The notes under the pieces are model-generated. The model was not told the origin of the DNA and searched no databases. It worked only from the letters and a program-made list of their open reading frames with translations. From Apricaphanius iberus (Eukaryota > Chordata > Actinopteri > Cyprinodontiformes > Aphaniidae): a stretch of DNA of 64,000 bases. Numbering within the stretch: position 1 is the first letter of the stretch; each line of letters begins with the position of its first letter. The stretch covers positions 2,170,001 to 2,234,000 of the forward strand of contig JAPXFQ010000483.1 in assembly GCA_028564705.1 (NCBI GenBank), given 5' to 3'. The translations under genes were made by a program, and so were the position numbers. Below are positions 1-12,535 of the stretch, in pieces.

Positions 1-113
1 GTGAGCCACAGGGAAGTGTTGACATGTTGAATGTAGCACACGGAGTCACCATACTTTATGTCTGGCGTACCCATCCCATCCACTTCCTTCCTCACACCAG
101 GGTCCACCTTTTC
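1..113 (-). CDS. ryr2: ryr2 exon 12, 5' part (cut by window edge)
   Basis: Reads on the minus strand from an acceptor (pyrimidine-rich tract ending TCGCCAG, 120-114) straight into a ryanodine-receptor segment: EKVDPGVRKEVDGMG, then IKYGDSVCYIQHV and LWL. This is the part of the N-terminal MIR/inositol-trisphosphate-receptor-like region that follows exon 11, and intron 11 is only 81 bp (114-194). The exon runs out of the window, so its donor is not seen. The phase joins cleanly after the complete final codon of exon 11. The identification as ryr2 rests on the chain of neighbouring exons; which teleost ryr2 co-orthologue (a or b) cannot be told from this window. Confidence 0.93.
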
Positions 114-194
114 CTGGCGAACACCAGAGAACACAAACTCTGTAAGGTTGTCACTTCTGTTCGTTGGGCCTGTGGTCGTTCACTGAGCATTTAC

Positions 195-351
195 CTTGGA
201 TGACCTGAAGCAGAAGGCAGTGGACCTGACATCTGCTTTCTCCTTGTCCATCAGGAGAAGGGACTTATCTTCTGTCAGACTTAGATATTTCCCTGTGGTC
301 ACATGTCTGAGTCTGAAAGGCTGACCCCAACGGATGTGACTCCCACTCCAC
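195..351 (-). CDS. ryr2: ryr2 exon 11 (MIR domain)
   Basis: 157-bp exon between acceptor TTTTTCCAG (360-352) and donor AAG|GTAAAT (intron from 194). It encodes [20 protein letters not shown], then [20 protein letters not shown] and [10 protein letters not shown]. In the wording I remember this is closer to RYR2 than to RYR1 or RYR3; for example [11 protein letters not shown] is RYR2-like. It lies in the cytosolic N-terminal region of the sarcoplasmic-reticulum calcium-release channel, in the MIR part of the beta-trefoil domains. The first base completes a codon split with exon 10 and the last codon is complete, so the phase fits both neighbours. Confidence 0.97.
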
Positions 352-1937
352 CTGGAAAAAGGAGAAAAACGCAAAGACAGGCTTCAACAAAAATACACTC
401 ATTTAGAATGTGAGTTCCCAATTTCTCAAATTAAAAGGTACATTTTTAAAACAACAACACTGAATCAGGTATTAGACATACTTTTCATTCGTTTCAAATG
501 TCTCTATTAAAACGATTTTTTATTTATCCATTGTAATATACTAACCTTAAATATTAAGCTTTCAGAAGCAGAAAAATCATTACATTCCACTGAAATAAAA
601 ACATAAAAACATCAGTCAACCATGGAATTAATCTATATTATGTCTTTCACTTAGTGAAGGAGTTACTGAAACAAGTTACATTTTCAATAATATTCTAATT
701 GATAATATGTTGTTCACCAAATATTTGGTCTGCTGATATGATGTGGAATAATTTTGTCTGGTCATTATGTCAAAGATTTAATGCAAAACAACAGCTTTGT
801 TATGATTTTGCCTCGACTTTATTCCATCAGACTGTAGACTTAATAGAGTGAGCGTCAAGGATGCCACCTGCTACTGGGACCTCTAACCCACCTGGTTCAT
901 GTGTATGTACCTGTGATCCAAATTCAGTGGAAGAGTTCAGAAACTTCAGGGGAGGATCTTAAGCTAATGGGACTAATTTTGCATCCGTTTAAAATGTCTG
1001 TTTTGAGTAGGGTGTGCAGGTCAGTTCATACAATGCTCTGTGTGTGCTAATGCTCCTTGTTAATTGGCAAGACAAATCAAATACACTCTTGGACCACAGA
1101 AGGAATATTCTCACATTTTATCCAATATAATTAAGGTTTTCGATATTATAAGTCTGAAATTTGACATGAGACATCATGCTACTGTATATACTGTAAGTAA
1201 TGTTATGATTTGCATTTGTCATGTCATGAAGTTAGCAAAACAGGCTTGCTGTGTAGTCGGGGCGGTGTTTCCGCCTTGTAATCAACCAGCACTTTGTCTC
1301 AGAAAGATTTTGTGAGGCCTATGAAGAGCATTGGTCAGATTAACATGTTTATGATTATATAGGGCCAAATATATCTGAAGTTTGTGCTCGTATTAATGGG
1401 CACAAACGGCACAGTGTCGAAAAACCATGCTGGAGGTGGCATGTCTTAGCTTTGTGCCACCATGATTCAATATAGATTTTTTAATGAAAAACAAAAACAA
1501 AAATCTTTCACACATCTACCAAACTTAATAGTAATTAACATTCTAATGGCCATAAACATGACAGTTATGTCACTGTTTCCTTTTTTTCCCATGCACCTGG
1601 GGTTTATTTGTTAATGTATTGTCGATTATATTTGTTCCTTCTTAGGGTCCAATTAATAAAATATAATAATCATGTACAAAACCTTAATGACAATTATATA
1701 TCTATATGACTTTTTACAAACTAAATTCATACATTTCAGTGACACATAAGAACCAGACGGGAGTAACTTGTAAAATTTCCAAAAGTCAATAAAATACCTA
1801 AAACGTTCCGGTAGATCCAAAACTAAAATTAGATTTTAGTATTTCGTTAAATGAATACATGGCCTTTAGTTCTCAAATATTTTTAGATAATTTATTCCAT
1901 TCCTTAGATGCTCTGTAGAAAGTAAAATGTTACAGTC
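352..1937. other. ryr2 intron 10, upstream-of-exon-11 part: nothing recognised
   Basis: AT-rich intron sequence. I see no exon-like coding conservation, no inverted termini and no long tandem repeat here. Short open frames (for example on the plus strand at 1064-1315) have no recognisable family and look like chance. Confidence 0.6.
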
Positions 1938-2340
1938 ATGGTGCATTCAAGAAACGCCCCCAACGGATGTAGTTTGACGTAGATACATTTTAAAGCTGAA
2001 GCTCTCAAAGCATGTGGGCGGGCCTTTCACTGTCAGATGTTTTAAACACTAGCGGATCGTGATTGGCTAGACATAGTCATCGGTTGACTTCACTAAAGTG
2101 AGACGCTCTGATTGGTTGGCGCACTGCATCAAGTACGTCAAAATTTCAGCTAGCTGAACTTCTGCGTTGCTTGCGTTTGCTACGTTGCCACCTGAAACGC
2201 AAGTAACGCTTGAAAAGTTGACGGAGCCAAAGCACACAACGCACCGCAGAGACTCCGGCGGACCTCTGATGGACTCGACCGTAGACTTTACATGTAATCT
2301 TGCCGCAGCTGACGCTGCCGTTTGGGGTGGTGTGTGTGTG
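1938..2340 (-). mobile_element. Non-autonomous DNA element (MITE), copy 1 of a pair
   Basis: Its reverse complement matches 10062-10280 along most of the length: both contain CACACC(R)CCCC-type ends, the string TTACATGTAAAGTCTA, a CTGCG-GC-TT-TGTG block, GCAGAAGTTCAGCTAGCTGA and CAACCAATCA. The shared palindromic AGCTAGCT core and GTTCACACC-type end suggest a small hAT-like element, but I cannot define exact termini or a target duplication. This copy is inverted relative to the other one 8 kb away. Confidence 0.6.
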
Positions 2341-3583
2341 TGAGTGTGAGTGTGTAGCTGATCAGAATAAATGCACTCTAATTAATTTGGTCAGCACTGC
2401 AACTTGACATTTAACACAGGGCTTGATGAAGTGCGTCGCATTTCATCAACAATAGCAGAACATGCACATCATAGGACTAAGCATGCAGACTTGTTCTGGA
2501 CAAGCTGCAGCTTCAATAAGGAATACAGCCCCTGCATGGAGCAGGAGCATTGCATGCTCACATTGAGTTCATTTGTGACAAACAAAAAATATAATTAACA
2601 GAAATTGTAGTCTGATATAAATGAACTCCCTAATAGCCATAGACTTCTTTTTTCTTTTCCCAAAGACGCATCATGAATCCACGGAGCCTAAAGGTCCTCA
2701 CTCTGGCTGCGTGGGGCAGGCGGGCTCGTGCACACAGCAGCAGACGTAAATTCCTCATTTGAAAACGCTCTTTGCAGCTGGTATGAATTGCATACAAAAT
2801 TTTTATAAATGACCCGCAAATGAAGGACAAGCTACTGGTGCAAAATTTTTGTGGTGCACAACCTTCTTCACTGCACGGTGACAGAGGTCACCCTCTCCTG
2901 ATCTCTTTTACTTTCTACCCTTTTTATATTTCTTTTTATCTCTCTCTCCTTTTTAGCTTTTTGGATTATTTTGTGGAATAACAACACGACATGAATTTGC
3001 TTAGCTGAGGATTTATTCACTCTTTGAGGCAAATATGAGCTTTCAGTTGTAATTTCCAGAACAAAAAACATAAATCAGCAGTAGCTCTTTGGTATATTAT
3101 GAAACAAAATAGATGCTGTAACTTTAGAATATAGAAATAAAACCCTTTTAACATAATTTTCAGGAATATGTATGCAACATTATTTTGTTACATATTTCTG
3201 AAAAATACTGTACAAAAAGATGTTTTTATAATACATACTGTATATATCTGAAAAATACTGTATAAATATATAGTAGCTTTCAAAAATAAATATGTATCAA
3301 CAGATTATTATAAAGTAGCTGTCAGAAATATAGGTAACAAAACAGAATGTTCACTTCTATTTGTATGTCGCTGGGATGTGGTGTGCTTGTCTCCCAGTTT
3401 CTGTAACCTGGGTTGAATAGTGGCAACAGCTGTAGTGATTCCTCTCTCCAGTTCAAGTCTCTTTCCCTGTTTGGTCTTTATGTGTCTCAGAGCTGATTAA
3501 TTATTGGCTGATTAGTGCGGCACCTGGTGTCTTCAATATTGAACATTTTCACAAGATTCTAATTTTCTAAGGTACTGAATTTC
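2341..3583. other. ryr2 intron 10: nothing recognised
   Basis: AT-rich intron. It contains CTGAAAAATACTGTA repeated twice near 3200 and 3250, and short open frames without family resemblance. No gene is supported. Confidence 0.55.
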
Positions 3584-3966
3584 GGGATGCATGATACCGA
3601 TATTTGTATTGGGAATCGGCCCTGATACCCCCTCATGTATTTGTATCGGTATCAGCTAATTTTGACCGATACCATGAAACGATACTTAAGATGAGGAAAC
3701 GCAGCAACAATTTCACAGAAAATTGTTGTTTTTAACTTTTAAATTTAAGTTCTGTGGTCATTTTTATTTATATTTTATTCTTTTATCTAATACACCATCA
3801 TTTGTTGTAAAAAGTAGAGAAGAAAATAAAACCTGACCCCCAATTGATAGCCTTTTTGTCTGAGTGGTAGATGTATCTGTATATTTATATATTTGTACTG
3901 GTATCAGTAAGTCTTCTGATCCAAGTATCGGTATGGGATTGGTTTTGTATGTTATCGTTGCATCCC
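3584..3966. mobile_element. hAT-like MITE with GGGATGCA inverted ends
   Basis: Begins GGGATGCATGATACCGATAT and ends TATCGTTGCATCCC, so the termini are inverted copies (GGGATGCA / TGCATCCC). The interior is rich in CGATACC/GGTATCG words, as in the common teleost hAT-type repeats that start GGGATGCACCGAT. Length is 383 bp with no coding capacity. I could not find an intact 8-bp target duplication. Confidence 0.65.
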
Positions 3967-5589
3967 TAAATCTAATATACAAGTTTCACTTTTTTGATGC
4001 AATTACTGAAATAAACCATCTTTTTGATTATATTTAAATCGTATGACCATCACCTGTACAATGAAGTACATTTGTGGAAGAGGAAAATAAGGTCATGTTA
4101 GCTTCTATAGTTTAGGTAAATTAAGGTCTCGGTCACATCTGAGTAAAATAATATTCTATAAATGTCAGAGGATCTTTAAAAAAAAAAAAAAGCTATATAT
4201 ACAGTATATATAGTTATCAAGGACTCCTTGCAATTTCCCTACTGACCACTAGGGGTTCGCAGACCCCTGTTTGAGAAACACTGCGCTACACATTCCAAAA
4301 ACTTCAACTCCTCCAGCCAAAACACGGCGCCTACTGAGAAAACACCACAGTCACTGCTCGATGAAGAATAGCCAGCTTTGAAATGTAACAGTTCTATTTG
4401 TGTCAAGAAAAATAAATCCAAAGCAAGAGAAAGAAAACTGGAAAACCCACTGACAAATAGATTTCCACTACTTGGTTCTCCAGAAAAAAATTCAGCACCT
4501 GGCACCAGTCAATGTTAGAAAAACAATGTAACCCCAGGTATCAGGCACGATTGTCAAGAGAAATCCAGCAAGAATACATTAAGAACCAAATCAGCAAAAG
4601 TTCTGATGGTTTACTAAATGGAATGGAACATTTCTGCAGTAAAAACATCGTTATCAGTTGTAACCATAATACAGTAAAAGACAATACTGGAAAAAAAATG
4701 TGTTTATTCTAAATCAACATCTAAAAATGGAAAAGCTTGTTCTCCACATATGATTTGCCGACACTGGCAGAAAGCAATCAGAAATTTTAAGATGGATTTT
4801 TCTATTTTATTGGAGAAAATGGAGGCCTTCAAAATACACCCTTATCAGCGGACCATTACCCCTGGGAGCTGGCGAGTGGTACAGTCGGCTATAAATGTGT
4901 CACAGATTCCTAAAGAACTATTCCGCTGACTGTTCAAATAAATTTAGATATATGAATCATTTTTAAATATTCAGTGGTGCAAAGCATCTTCTCACAGGCA
5001 ATGAGCCGTATCTAAACAAGGCTGGGTTGAGATGTTTTCTCTGTGATCTGCACATCTTGGAATGCTCATAAATATGAGATACTATTAAAGAGAGCTGACC
5101 ATGACACAGAAGCCACAGAGATTACCACCTAAAACACTCTTCCTGACTTCTGACCAGCTCAGACAGCAGCTATCAGAGATACACAAGTGGATGAAAACTC
5201 CACCAGGTACAAAAGTATCCACACCAGCACCCAATGCTGTAAGCAGAACAACAGGAGCGAGCCGAGACGTACAGCAGTCACCCCAAGTGTTTCCCTTTTT
5301 TTTATCTGGCTCATCTACAGCAAATGACTTTCCCTTCAAGATCTTCTCCGAAAAAATGAGGGCACAAATCATGGTTGGGACAAAGCTAACACCAAAACGT
5401 GGACAACATCAACCTCCTGGGACTGTTATTTTGCCCATCTTCAAACTGGTAGTAATAGACATCTGATATAGAGGGGGATCGGACAGCAGTTCTACACCAA
5501 TTGTCTCCCAGAAGTTACCTGGCCTCCCTGAACCAAATAGTAACATCCAGTACTTATAAGCAGCAGAAAACAAAACTTGCATATTAAAC
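3967..5589. other. ryr2 intron 10: mostly unclassified, L2 remnant begins near its end
   Basis: Contains a poly-A run (4176-4190) and two antiparallel short open frames around 5085-5466 (plus-strand peptide starting MTQKPQRLPP) with no family I recognise. The plus-strand L2 remnant begins close to 5590 and its 5' part may reach back into this stretch, but it is too decayed to place. Confidence 0.45.
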
Positions 5590-6893
5590 CAAATCTCAAG
5601 TTGATTTCCTGTCAAAAAGTTCAGTTCCTAATCATCAAACCACTTAAATTAGCTTTATTAAACATTTGGTCTTTGTTAGGGAAGACATTTCTAATCAGAG
5701 ACTTGATCACTGAGAAAAATGTACAGGCTCTGGTTTTATCGGAAATCTGGTTAAATGTAAAGAATGAAGCATCTGCACTGATAGAATCTACCACCTGGCC
5801 CGTAAGGGGACAGTTCAGTTGAAAATTTTTAACAAATCTAATCTGCCACCACATCCCCATCATCTAACAACGCCAACTCTGTAAACAAGTTGGTAGATCC
5901 AAAGTGGTGGTTCTGTTGGACTTCAGTGCAGCAAGTAAATGCATTGAGCAAACCAGTGGAGGGATGTGTCATAACTTTCTCCAGCTGAATTGAAACAACA
6001 CTAAAGTCTCTATCTTTGGACCTAAACATTAATGATCAAGAGTCAGCACACAGCTTCAGTTCAGGTCAATAATCAAGGTGTAATAATGGACTCAGGCCCG
6101 ATCCTCCAGGGTCACATAAACACAAAAATGTCTGCCTTCTATCAACTGAAGAACATTTATAGGATTAAAAGACTGTCACAAAAGGACCTTGAAAACATCA
6201 TCCGTGCATTTATCTTTATTCTGGCTGATTACTGCAACAGCGTCCTCACAGGTCTACCTAAAAAGTCAATCAGACAGCTGCAGCTGATCCAGAACGCTGC
6301 TGTTGGTGTTCTCACTAGAACCAGGAAAGTAGAACACATCACCCCAGTTCTAAAGTCCTTACACTGGCTCTCTGTAGCTCAGAGAATAGACTTTAAAATA
6401 TTCCTATTAGTTTATAAATCATTGAACGGTTTAGCACCAAAGTATGTTGAAGACCTGCTGTCTTTTTACCGACCCCCCCAGACAACTTAGGTCCTCCAAC
6501 TCTACCTTATTAATAATCGTTAGAATCAGAACCAAACACTGAGAACCAGCTTTCAGTTTCTATGTTCCCCTTATCTGGAACAAACTTCCAGATGACTGCA
6601 AAGCTGCTGAAATACTGGGCTGCTTTAAAGCAAAACTAAAAACTTATCTGGTTAAAGCTGCCTTGGAGTAATGTACTATAATTGCTGTCTTTTTTCCTTT
6701 TATTGATTCTCATGTTTTATGCTTAATTGCTGTTTTTAATTTTCAAAATTTTACGCTGTTTTTTGTTGTATTCGTAATTGCTGTTTTTACTTCCTATGCT
6801 TCTATCATGCTTGGTTTCTTTACTAGCGAATCATGATAAGCACCTTGAATTACCTTGTGTTGAAAGTGTGCTCTACAAATAAAATTGCCTTGC
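5590..6893 (+). mobile_element. L2-type LINE remnant, internally deleted
   Basis: Plus-strand translation gives L2 endonuclease start (LALLNIWSL at about 5650, then VLSEIWLN). After a gap come the linker after the catalytic domain (VEGCVIT, 5960) and the conserved C-terminal part (DYCNSVLTGLPKKSIRQLQL, TRTRKVEHITPVLKSLHWL, YKSLNGLAPKYVEDLL, 6225-6450). The reverse-transcriptase core is missing. It ends in an L2-like tail (AGTGTGCTCTACAAATAAAATTGCCTTGC, 6866-6893). In mammals and fish L2 is a non-LTR retrotransposon; this copy is a dead, deleted fragment with frameshifts, antisense to ryr2. Confidence 0.85.
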
Positions 6894-7309
6894 AATGACA
6901 AACTGTGTGTCTTCTCTGTGCTCCTTCCAAGGTTACATTTGCTGCATCTACCTTGTAATGAGTTCTCCAGTTTCTCTGAGAGCCTTGATTCACTTCCACA
7001 TCTGACTCATTTCAAGCTCCTGGCTGTCCTTTGGGCAATGCCATATCTCCATGCTCTGCATGTCTGGTCCTCCGTCTCGGTTTATACCATCTAATCATCT
7101 CCTGGTCCTCAGCAGGAAGCTCCTGCACACATCCTGGAATCCTAACTTCCTTCCTTGCCATTCCATCTACCATTTTCCAATACCTCTACCCTTCATTTCC
7201 CTGTGCAGTGTTCCCACTCCCCATGAAATGCTGCATCTTCTTCATCATCATGATCATCATCATTGTTTTCAATAAAATTGTCTCGCTAGTGGTCAGGGGA
7301 ACTTAATAC
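6894..7309. other. ryr2 intron 10: nothing recognised
   Basis: Contains overlapping short open frames of low complexity (CATCATCATGATCATCATCA near 7240). No family is recognised. Confidence 0.5.
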
Positions 7310-7765
7310 AATCACACACTCAGAAATTAAAGTACAGACCTGTACTTTTAGGGGTACAATGTCTTGTCACTGGGGTGGTACCCATAAAGGTACCATTATG
7401 TTCCCTTAATTGTAGGTATCTATTTGTACCTCTGTAGTGGGTACCTTTTATCAGTGCTGCCTTCACAGCCAATCATTATCGACTTGACATAACTGACACG
7501 TCACCTGACCACAATGTAGCCAATAGTTTCCCATTTGTTTATTTGTTTGATAAAAAAAATGCAAAAATAAAATTTAAAGATGTGTTAACAATAAAACTAT
7601 GAAGTCTATTTACATAAATCATAATTTGCTAATGGATGTATTTTTTAGTAAAAAAGATCATTTCCAGAAAATGTACCCTATCCAAGAAATGGTACAAAAA
7701 TGTACTTTTAAGTACTGAGGAACACATATGTACCGTTCAGGCAATACAAAAGGTACAGAGAGTTA
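7310..7765. mobile_element. Palindromic MITE rich in GGTACC/GTACTTTT words
   Basis: The left arm carries GTACAGACCTGTACTTTTAG, GGGGTACAATG, CACTGGGGTGGTACCC and AAAGGTACCATT; the right arm carries TGTACCCTATCC, GGTACAAAAATGTACTTTTA, GTACTGAGGAACACATATGT and AAAGGTACAGAG. The two arms are diverged inverted copies, a layout seen in widespread teleost MITEs. There is no coding capacity. Borders are approximate. Confidence 0.6.
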
Positions 7766-8664
7766 CCCTGAGGTCCAATATTTGGCCTTTGTGTTCATTT
7801 CTTGCTTTACCTTGCGACGCAGTAATGTATGTATTCTATTTCTACTGTAGCTGCATGAGAAATCCATAATGTTTCCAAACAGTTTAGTGATAGCTGGGAG
7901 TCCTTTCTGTTTTGGTTTGGTTTCACTTTTTAAAGTTGTACTGAAGAAAATTGTACTGTGCACTAAAGATTCTGCATGTGTTCAGTTAGAAAGCAGCTGT
8001 GTTTATGTGTGCCAAACCAACAGAGCTATAAAAAGTTAGAATACCAATACATTTACCGTTAAACCACTAGTAAATAAGTCGGACCTTAAGTAATCATAAC
8101 AGTGAGAGTGTGCTGTGGACGGTTTAGTTAAACCGAAGTTTAAATGGACTGCATACTAGTGTATTTTACCCAATTAAGGATAGAATTCTCACCTAATTGT
8201 TGTAAAATAAATATTTTAGTATAACATTTCATCAAGATTGCATGTTACAGAATTTTTTTTATCACACTGAAAAATGTAATATAGCAAAGTGTGGTTAAAG
8301 TGTGGCCAGTTTGTATAGCCTGATACATGGCAACCATGCACTGTGATGGTCCGCATGGTCCATTCAAGACCTAACGTCAAGCTGTGACAGTGCTGGTACT
8401 TAGCAACTGTCACAGCCATTCAGAGGCTTGTGACGCACACAGTTTGTCTAAATCTTTGTATATTTTTAACTTGTACTCTGACACTCTGCAGCCAGCAGTA
8501 CAGTAAGAGTTAATAGTCTATCACTACTACTAGTCCATTGCAAGAGGAAATTTTCTGAAAGAAACAGAACACAATAACTCCTCTGATCAAACATGTCTGT
8601 CAGTGTGTAGGAGTAGGGTTATGTATAGATATGTATGCAGTGATCTCATGTTAACTGTGCTTAC
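7766..8664. other. ryr2 intron 10 next to exon 10: nothing recognised
   Basis: AT-rich intron sequence with no repeat or exon that I can name. Confidence 0.5.
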
Positions 8665-8739
8665 ATGACACGCAGAGTCTCCAGCCTCCACAGGGACCTA
8701 GCATGACTTGAAACTGCTCCTCCCTCATAGTGCACTGAC
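8665..8739 (-). CDS. ryr2: ryr2 exon 10
   Basis: 75-bp exon from acceptor CTCTCTAG (ending at 8740) to donor CAT|GTAAGC (intron from 8664). It encodes [20 protein letters not shown] then TLRV, and its final two bases (AT) join the first base of exon 11 to give Met before WSGSH; mammalian RYR2 has Ala there. An earlier GT two codons upstream (CGT|GTCATG) is a poorer donor and would leave the next exon out of phase, so GTAAGC is preferred. Part of the MIR-type beta-trefoil region. Confidence 0.95.
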
Positions 8740-9276
8740 CTAGAGAGAAAATGAGCCCGTTACACAAAACCAAAAACAACTCCTTTTACATTCTAACAAT
8801 TTTTCAGCAGTTTTACTTTCCTACTGTGTACAGTAATATCTGTGCACCTGGATGAGTCAATATCACCGACACTAAACTGCTGTCAGTGAGGGGGAGTACA
8901 CAGACACTTCCAGTGGAGCTGTTAGACCACATGGCTGCATCCAGCTGGGGCATCTTCAAACTATAAAAGATCTCCCTCTCAGTCTCAGTCACTGTGAGCA
9001 GCAGCTCAACCACACATAAATACTAATAGTATAACTTTAAAATTTCTTCAAAACAGTAACATCTTAAAACGTAAGATGCTCCACCTAGGACTGAGAATTC
9101 TTAAAGCTAAAGTAACAGCAACATTGTGACCAAAAGAAACCCAAATTTATGTTGGAAAGTATCACAGACAAGAAAAATAAGCTTAATTTTAAAGAAAAGC
9201 TAGTAATAAGAAGGGTTGACTCTGTCTAAAATATTCTTTTTTTTCCTAAAGATTTTTTATGATCAGTAAAAATGAC
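8740..9276 (-). other. ryr2 intron 9 (537 bp)
   Basis: Compact intron between exons 9 and 10 with consensus GT (at 9276, minus strand) and AG (ending at 8740). No repeat recognised inside it. Confidence 0.85.
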
Positions 9277-9373
9277 CTTCTTTGTTCCTCTCCGTGCTCC
9301 CCAGATGGAACAGTCAGACATTCGTCCATATGTCCATGGAGGAGGCGCAACACGTCCCCTCCTATCAGAAAAC
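9277..9373 (-). CDS. ryr2: ryr2 exon 9
   Basis: 97-bp exon from acceptor TTTTTTTCTGTAG (ending at 9374) to donor GAAG|GTCATT. It encodes FLIGGDVLRLLHGHMDECLT then VPSGEHGEEQR, the beta-trefoil segment with the conserved LHGHMDECLT motif shared with IP3 receptors (MIR domain). The first two bases complete a Gly codon with the last base of exon 8, and the last two join the first base of exon 10 as Arg. The weak donor (GTCATT) is the only GT compatible with the phase. Confidence 0.95.
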
Positions 9374-10061
9374 CTACAGAAAAAAAGACGAAAAAACAAA
9401 AAAAGAATGGACATTGTAATCTAACACTCCTAATTAGTGTACAGAAACAAGAATAAAATATATGTGGTTGGTGTCCAACTGTTTCGTTAGTATTTTTGGC
9501 TGATGATGGTGCTAAAATGGGGCTAAAAGAGAACTTTGAAAATTGGGTGAATTACAGAATGATGACAAATACAAGTAAATGTGGGTCCCACCCTGTCTGT
9601 AATAACAGTTACCTTAAAGAAAAACTGAACGGGTTTAACAAGTTGGATCCTTCTGTTTCTGCTCAACTCCAGCCATAGTTAGTTTAAACATTTCAGTAAC
9701 CTTTAATGTAAACATATAAAGTCTTCCCATCTTTCTAGAAAGAATATGGCACCTAAGATTTGCAAAAGGACATTACTCCTACTCCACCTGGACAGGCATC
9801 ACCAGACTGCAGCTGTCTGGCCATAATACCCAGTACTACATTTAGATAAATGTTCTTATTTTCCAACTCCAGGGCCAGGTATTTTGCAGTCACTGAGCTG
9901 ACATGACAACCAACCTCTTTATATAAAAGTTGTCAAATATGTCTGGAAATTAAAATCAGGCCCAAATTGGATAATGCTAGAACAGAATCTTCATATGTTC
10001 AGCAACAAATCTGCATTGTAGTGGGTGACCAGGAAAACATCTTAAGGCGAAATAATGGTTA
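9374..10061. other. ryr2 intron 8, left part: nothing recognised
   Basis: AT-rich intron with one chance open frame (9496-9678). No repeat family is seen before the MITE at 10062. Confidence 0.5.
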
Positions 10062-10280
10062 GTTCACACCGCCCCAAAAGTCAGTGTCAAGTATGGGAGG
10101 CTTACATGTAAAGTCTAGTCTATACTCTCTGTCAGAGTGTCTGCGGCGCTTTGTGTGCGTTGCAATTTATCAAACGTTACCTCCGTTTCAAAGCAGCAAA
10201 AGCAAGCCACGCAGAAGTTCAGCTAGCTGAACTTTTGATGCACTTGACACACTTAACGCAGTGCGGCAACCAATCAAAAA
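10062..10280 (+). mobile_element. Non-autonomous DNA element (MITE), copy 2 of a pair
   Basis: Starts GTTCACACCGCCCC and shares TTACATGTAAAGTCTA, TTTGTGTGCGTTG, GCAGAAGTTCAGCTAGCTGA and CAACCAATCA with the reverse complement of 1938-2340. It looks like the left part of the same small element, with no coding capacity. It ends where the LINE fragment at 10281 begins. Confidence 0.6.
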
Positions 10281-10409
10281 CATTTTAAACCTTTACTGAT
10301 CCCAAAGAAAAATCATCAGGGTGTTGAACCTTTTTAAGTCCCTGGCTCTGTCCCTGCTACTCCAACAGATGATGGCTGAAGAGATTTCACTATTCACAGA
10401 AAACTTGTA
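10281..10409 (-). mobile_element. Jockey-type LINE fragment, 3' part, split by an hAT-like element
   Basis: The minus strand continues the LINE sequence at 17784-18010: joining TTGTAGAAGACCTGCAGC on the right with ACTTGTA on the left gives an uninterrupted LINE segment. It ends at an ATCAGTAAAGGTTT-like 3' end near 10281-10300. The last five bases (TTGTA, 10405-10409) are the target duplication of the inserted element. Confidence 0.65.
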
Positions 10410-12535
10410 CAGGGTTCCAGATCATTTCTAAAAATGATTTTCCCGGACGTGTTTAGGACATTTTCCAGACTTTTTCCAGATGCTACAGTACGAGTGAAGT
10501 TATCACAACTAGGACTGGGCAATATACCGATACTATCATCATATGGGAATATATTTTGAAACAGACATAATATTGTACCTATACCGTTATATCGGTATGA
10601 TAGTTGTGCAAAGATTGTCGTCTTTCAAAATGTCACCTACTTTCATCTAGTTGCAATGCAACACAACCAAAACAGAAGTTATTCTCAACTTTAGTTCATT
10701 CACTGCTATTTTACAAGATGATATCGCAATCAGTCACTAACGTTAGAAAATCTAAATTTATAATTAACAGACTTTTAATTTAATTGCATCTGCTTGCACC
10801 TAGGCACATTACGAGTCTGGTATACATAAATGACATAAACTGATGAATTATGTGTTTTTGATGCTAAATATTTTTGCTTTTCAAATCTTTGTAACATTTT
10901 TTGGCAGTTATATTAATGAAATGGATATACATTTTTTAAATGTAAAATCCATTCAGCCTACTGGTGTATGAAATGGATCTGAAATAAAATATTCTGACAA
11001 ACGGGTAAAATATCGGTATATATTGTACATCTCAAGCTGCGGAGAAGTTTATTTTCTATAATTATACCTTATATTATATACATTTAAGCAGATTGCTTAT
11101 ATGTTTGTTCATCTCCGTCTTTCTCTCTTGTAATTTCTCCACAAAATATTTAGTTAGATGATGTTCTATTGGTCATTATAGGTTAGTCTAGTCATCCAGA
11201 AACAAGATTCAGGGTAGACGACTAGGCTATATATCTCGCTAGCACCACCAACATACTGAATCTGAAAAATAATTATTTCTAACTCTCAGAGATAAGCAGT
11301 ACTTTTTGCTTGTTTGCTACTTTTTTATTCTGGCTTTTATTTAGCATTACTATGTATGGTTAGCACTTAAAATCATTCTATTTATTAATTTAGCCATGTT
11401 GAATTCAATTTATTTTACTTTAACAACTTTGTTTAAATGAACATGCAAGTCTTCAGTTATCTATCAAAAATCAGCATGAAAAGTTGGGGCTCTGCTCTCT
11501 GTGCTCAGACACAGTATTCAGATATAGCTGAATTCATGACGTTTTTCTCATTCACATGTTTTTTGTTTCTGCTGTCAGACGATAGAAATAATGAGTGGAA
11601 CATAGACTAAGACGTAAGACAACGTTTTACCCCTCGCTATCTTGAAGCTTTCGTCAGGTTTACCATGGCCCCACTAAAATCAAAAATGTATTTTAGGCAA
11701 AGGCATGAGTGACGAGACGCCCACAGCTCTCCGCTGCTCCTTGTCATTCGACAGAGAGAGGGAGAAAAACCTGTCATTCGATATACTGCAATACAGCATC
11801 ACTCTTGAACTGAAAGTTGCTAGTTTTGGCCCTTCTTTGGAGAAACAAATCTCAACTTAGGTCTGAAAAATCTGTAAATTTAGTAACAAAGATATCCGGA
11901 AACACTGGGAAGCAGAACTGCTGTAAGGGAACATGCAATTTGATTGGTTGGTGGCGTCAGGTGGGGTGCTTTGCAGGCTAGATACAGAAATGAAAGCAGA
12001 CAAGAGCTACAGCCTAATATTGCTCGTTGAAGCCAGCTGAAAAACATTAATGCGTAAAATGTTTAACTTTATTGCGTTCATTCACAATGAGGGAAAATAT
12101 TTTTTTCAGGATGACTCAAATGTTTCCAGGAAATTGTACTTTTTTTTTTTTTTTTTTTTTTAATATTTTATTTTCACTTTTTTACATTTCTTTAACAAAC
12201 TAGAAGGAAAAAAGAAAAACAACACAAAAACCTACATACAAAATAGGCATACACCACCTGACATTGTTAAATGAAATAAAAGAAGTAAAGACAAAGGTTA
12301 TGAAGATATATACTATAAGCAAAGTCGTCCAGTGCCTTCCGTCTTAAAATACCATCAGGGGTAAGAGTACAAAACAAAACAAAACACACACACCCCAAAA
12401 AAGAAAAAAAGAAAAAAAAAAAAAAAAAAAAAAAACCTGAGAGGAAGATCAGAGCCTTGATCAGTATATCAACAGTACAGGAAACGTAGTTGAATTGCAA
12501 ATACCACAAAGCAGTCTTATTCTTATTATTGGTCG

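Noticed and set aside
12267..12509. 80-codon minus-strand frame with a Phe run in the 3' part of the L1
   Set aside because: It is a reading of the A-rich 3' UTR of the L1 and has no protein features.
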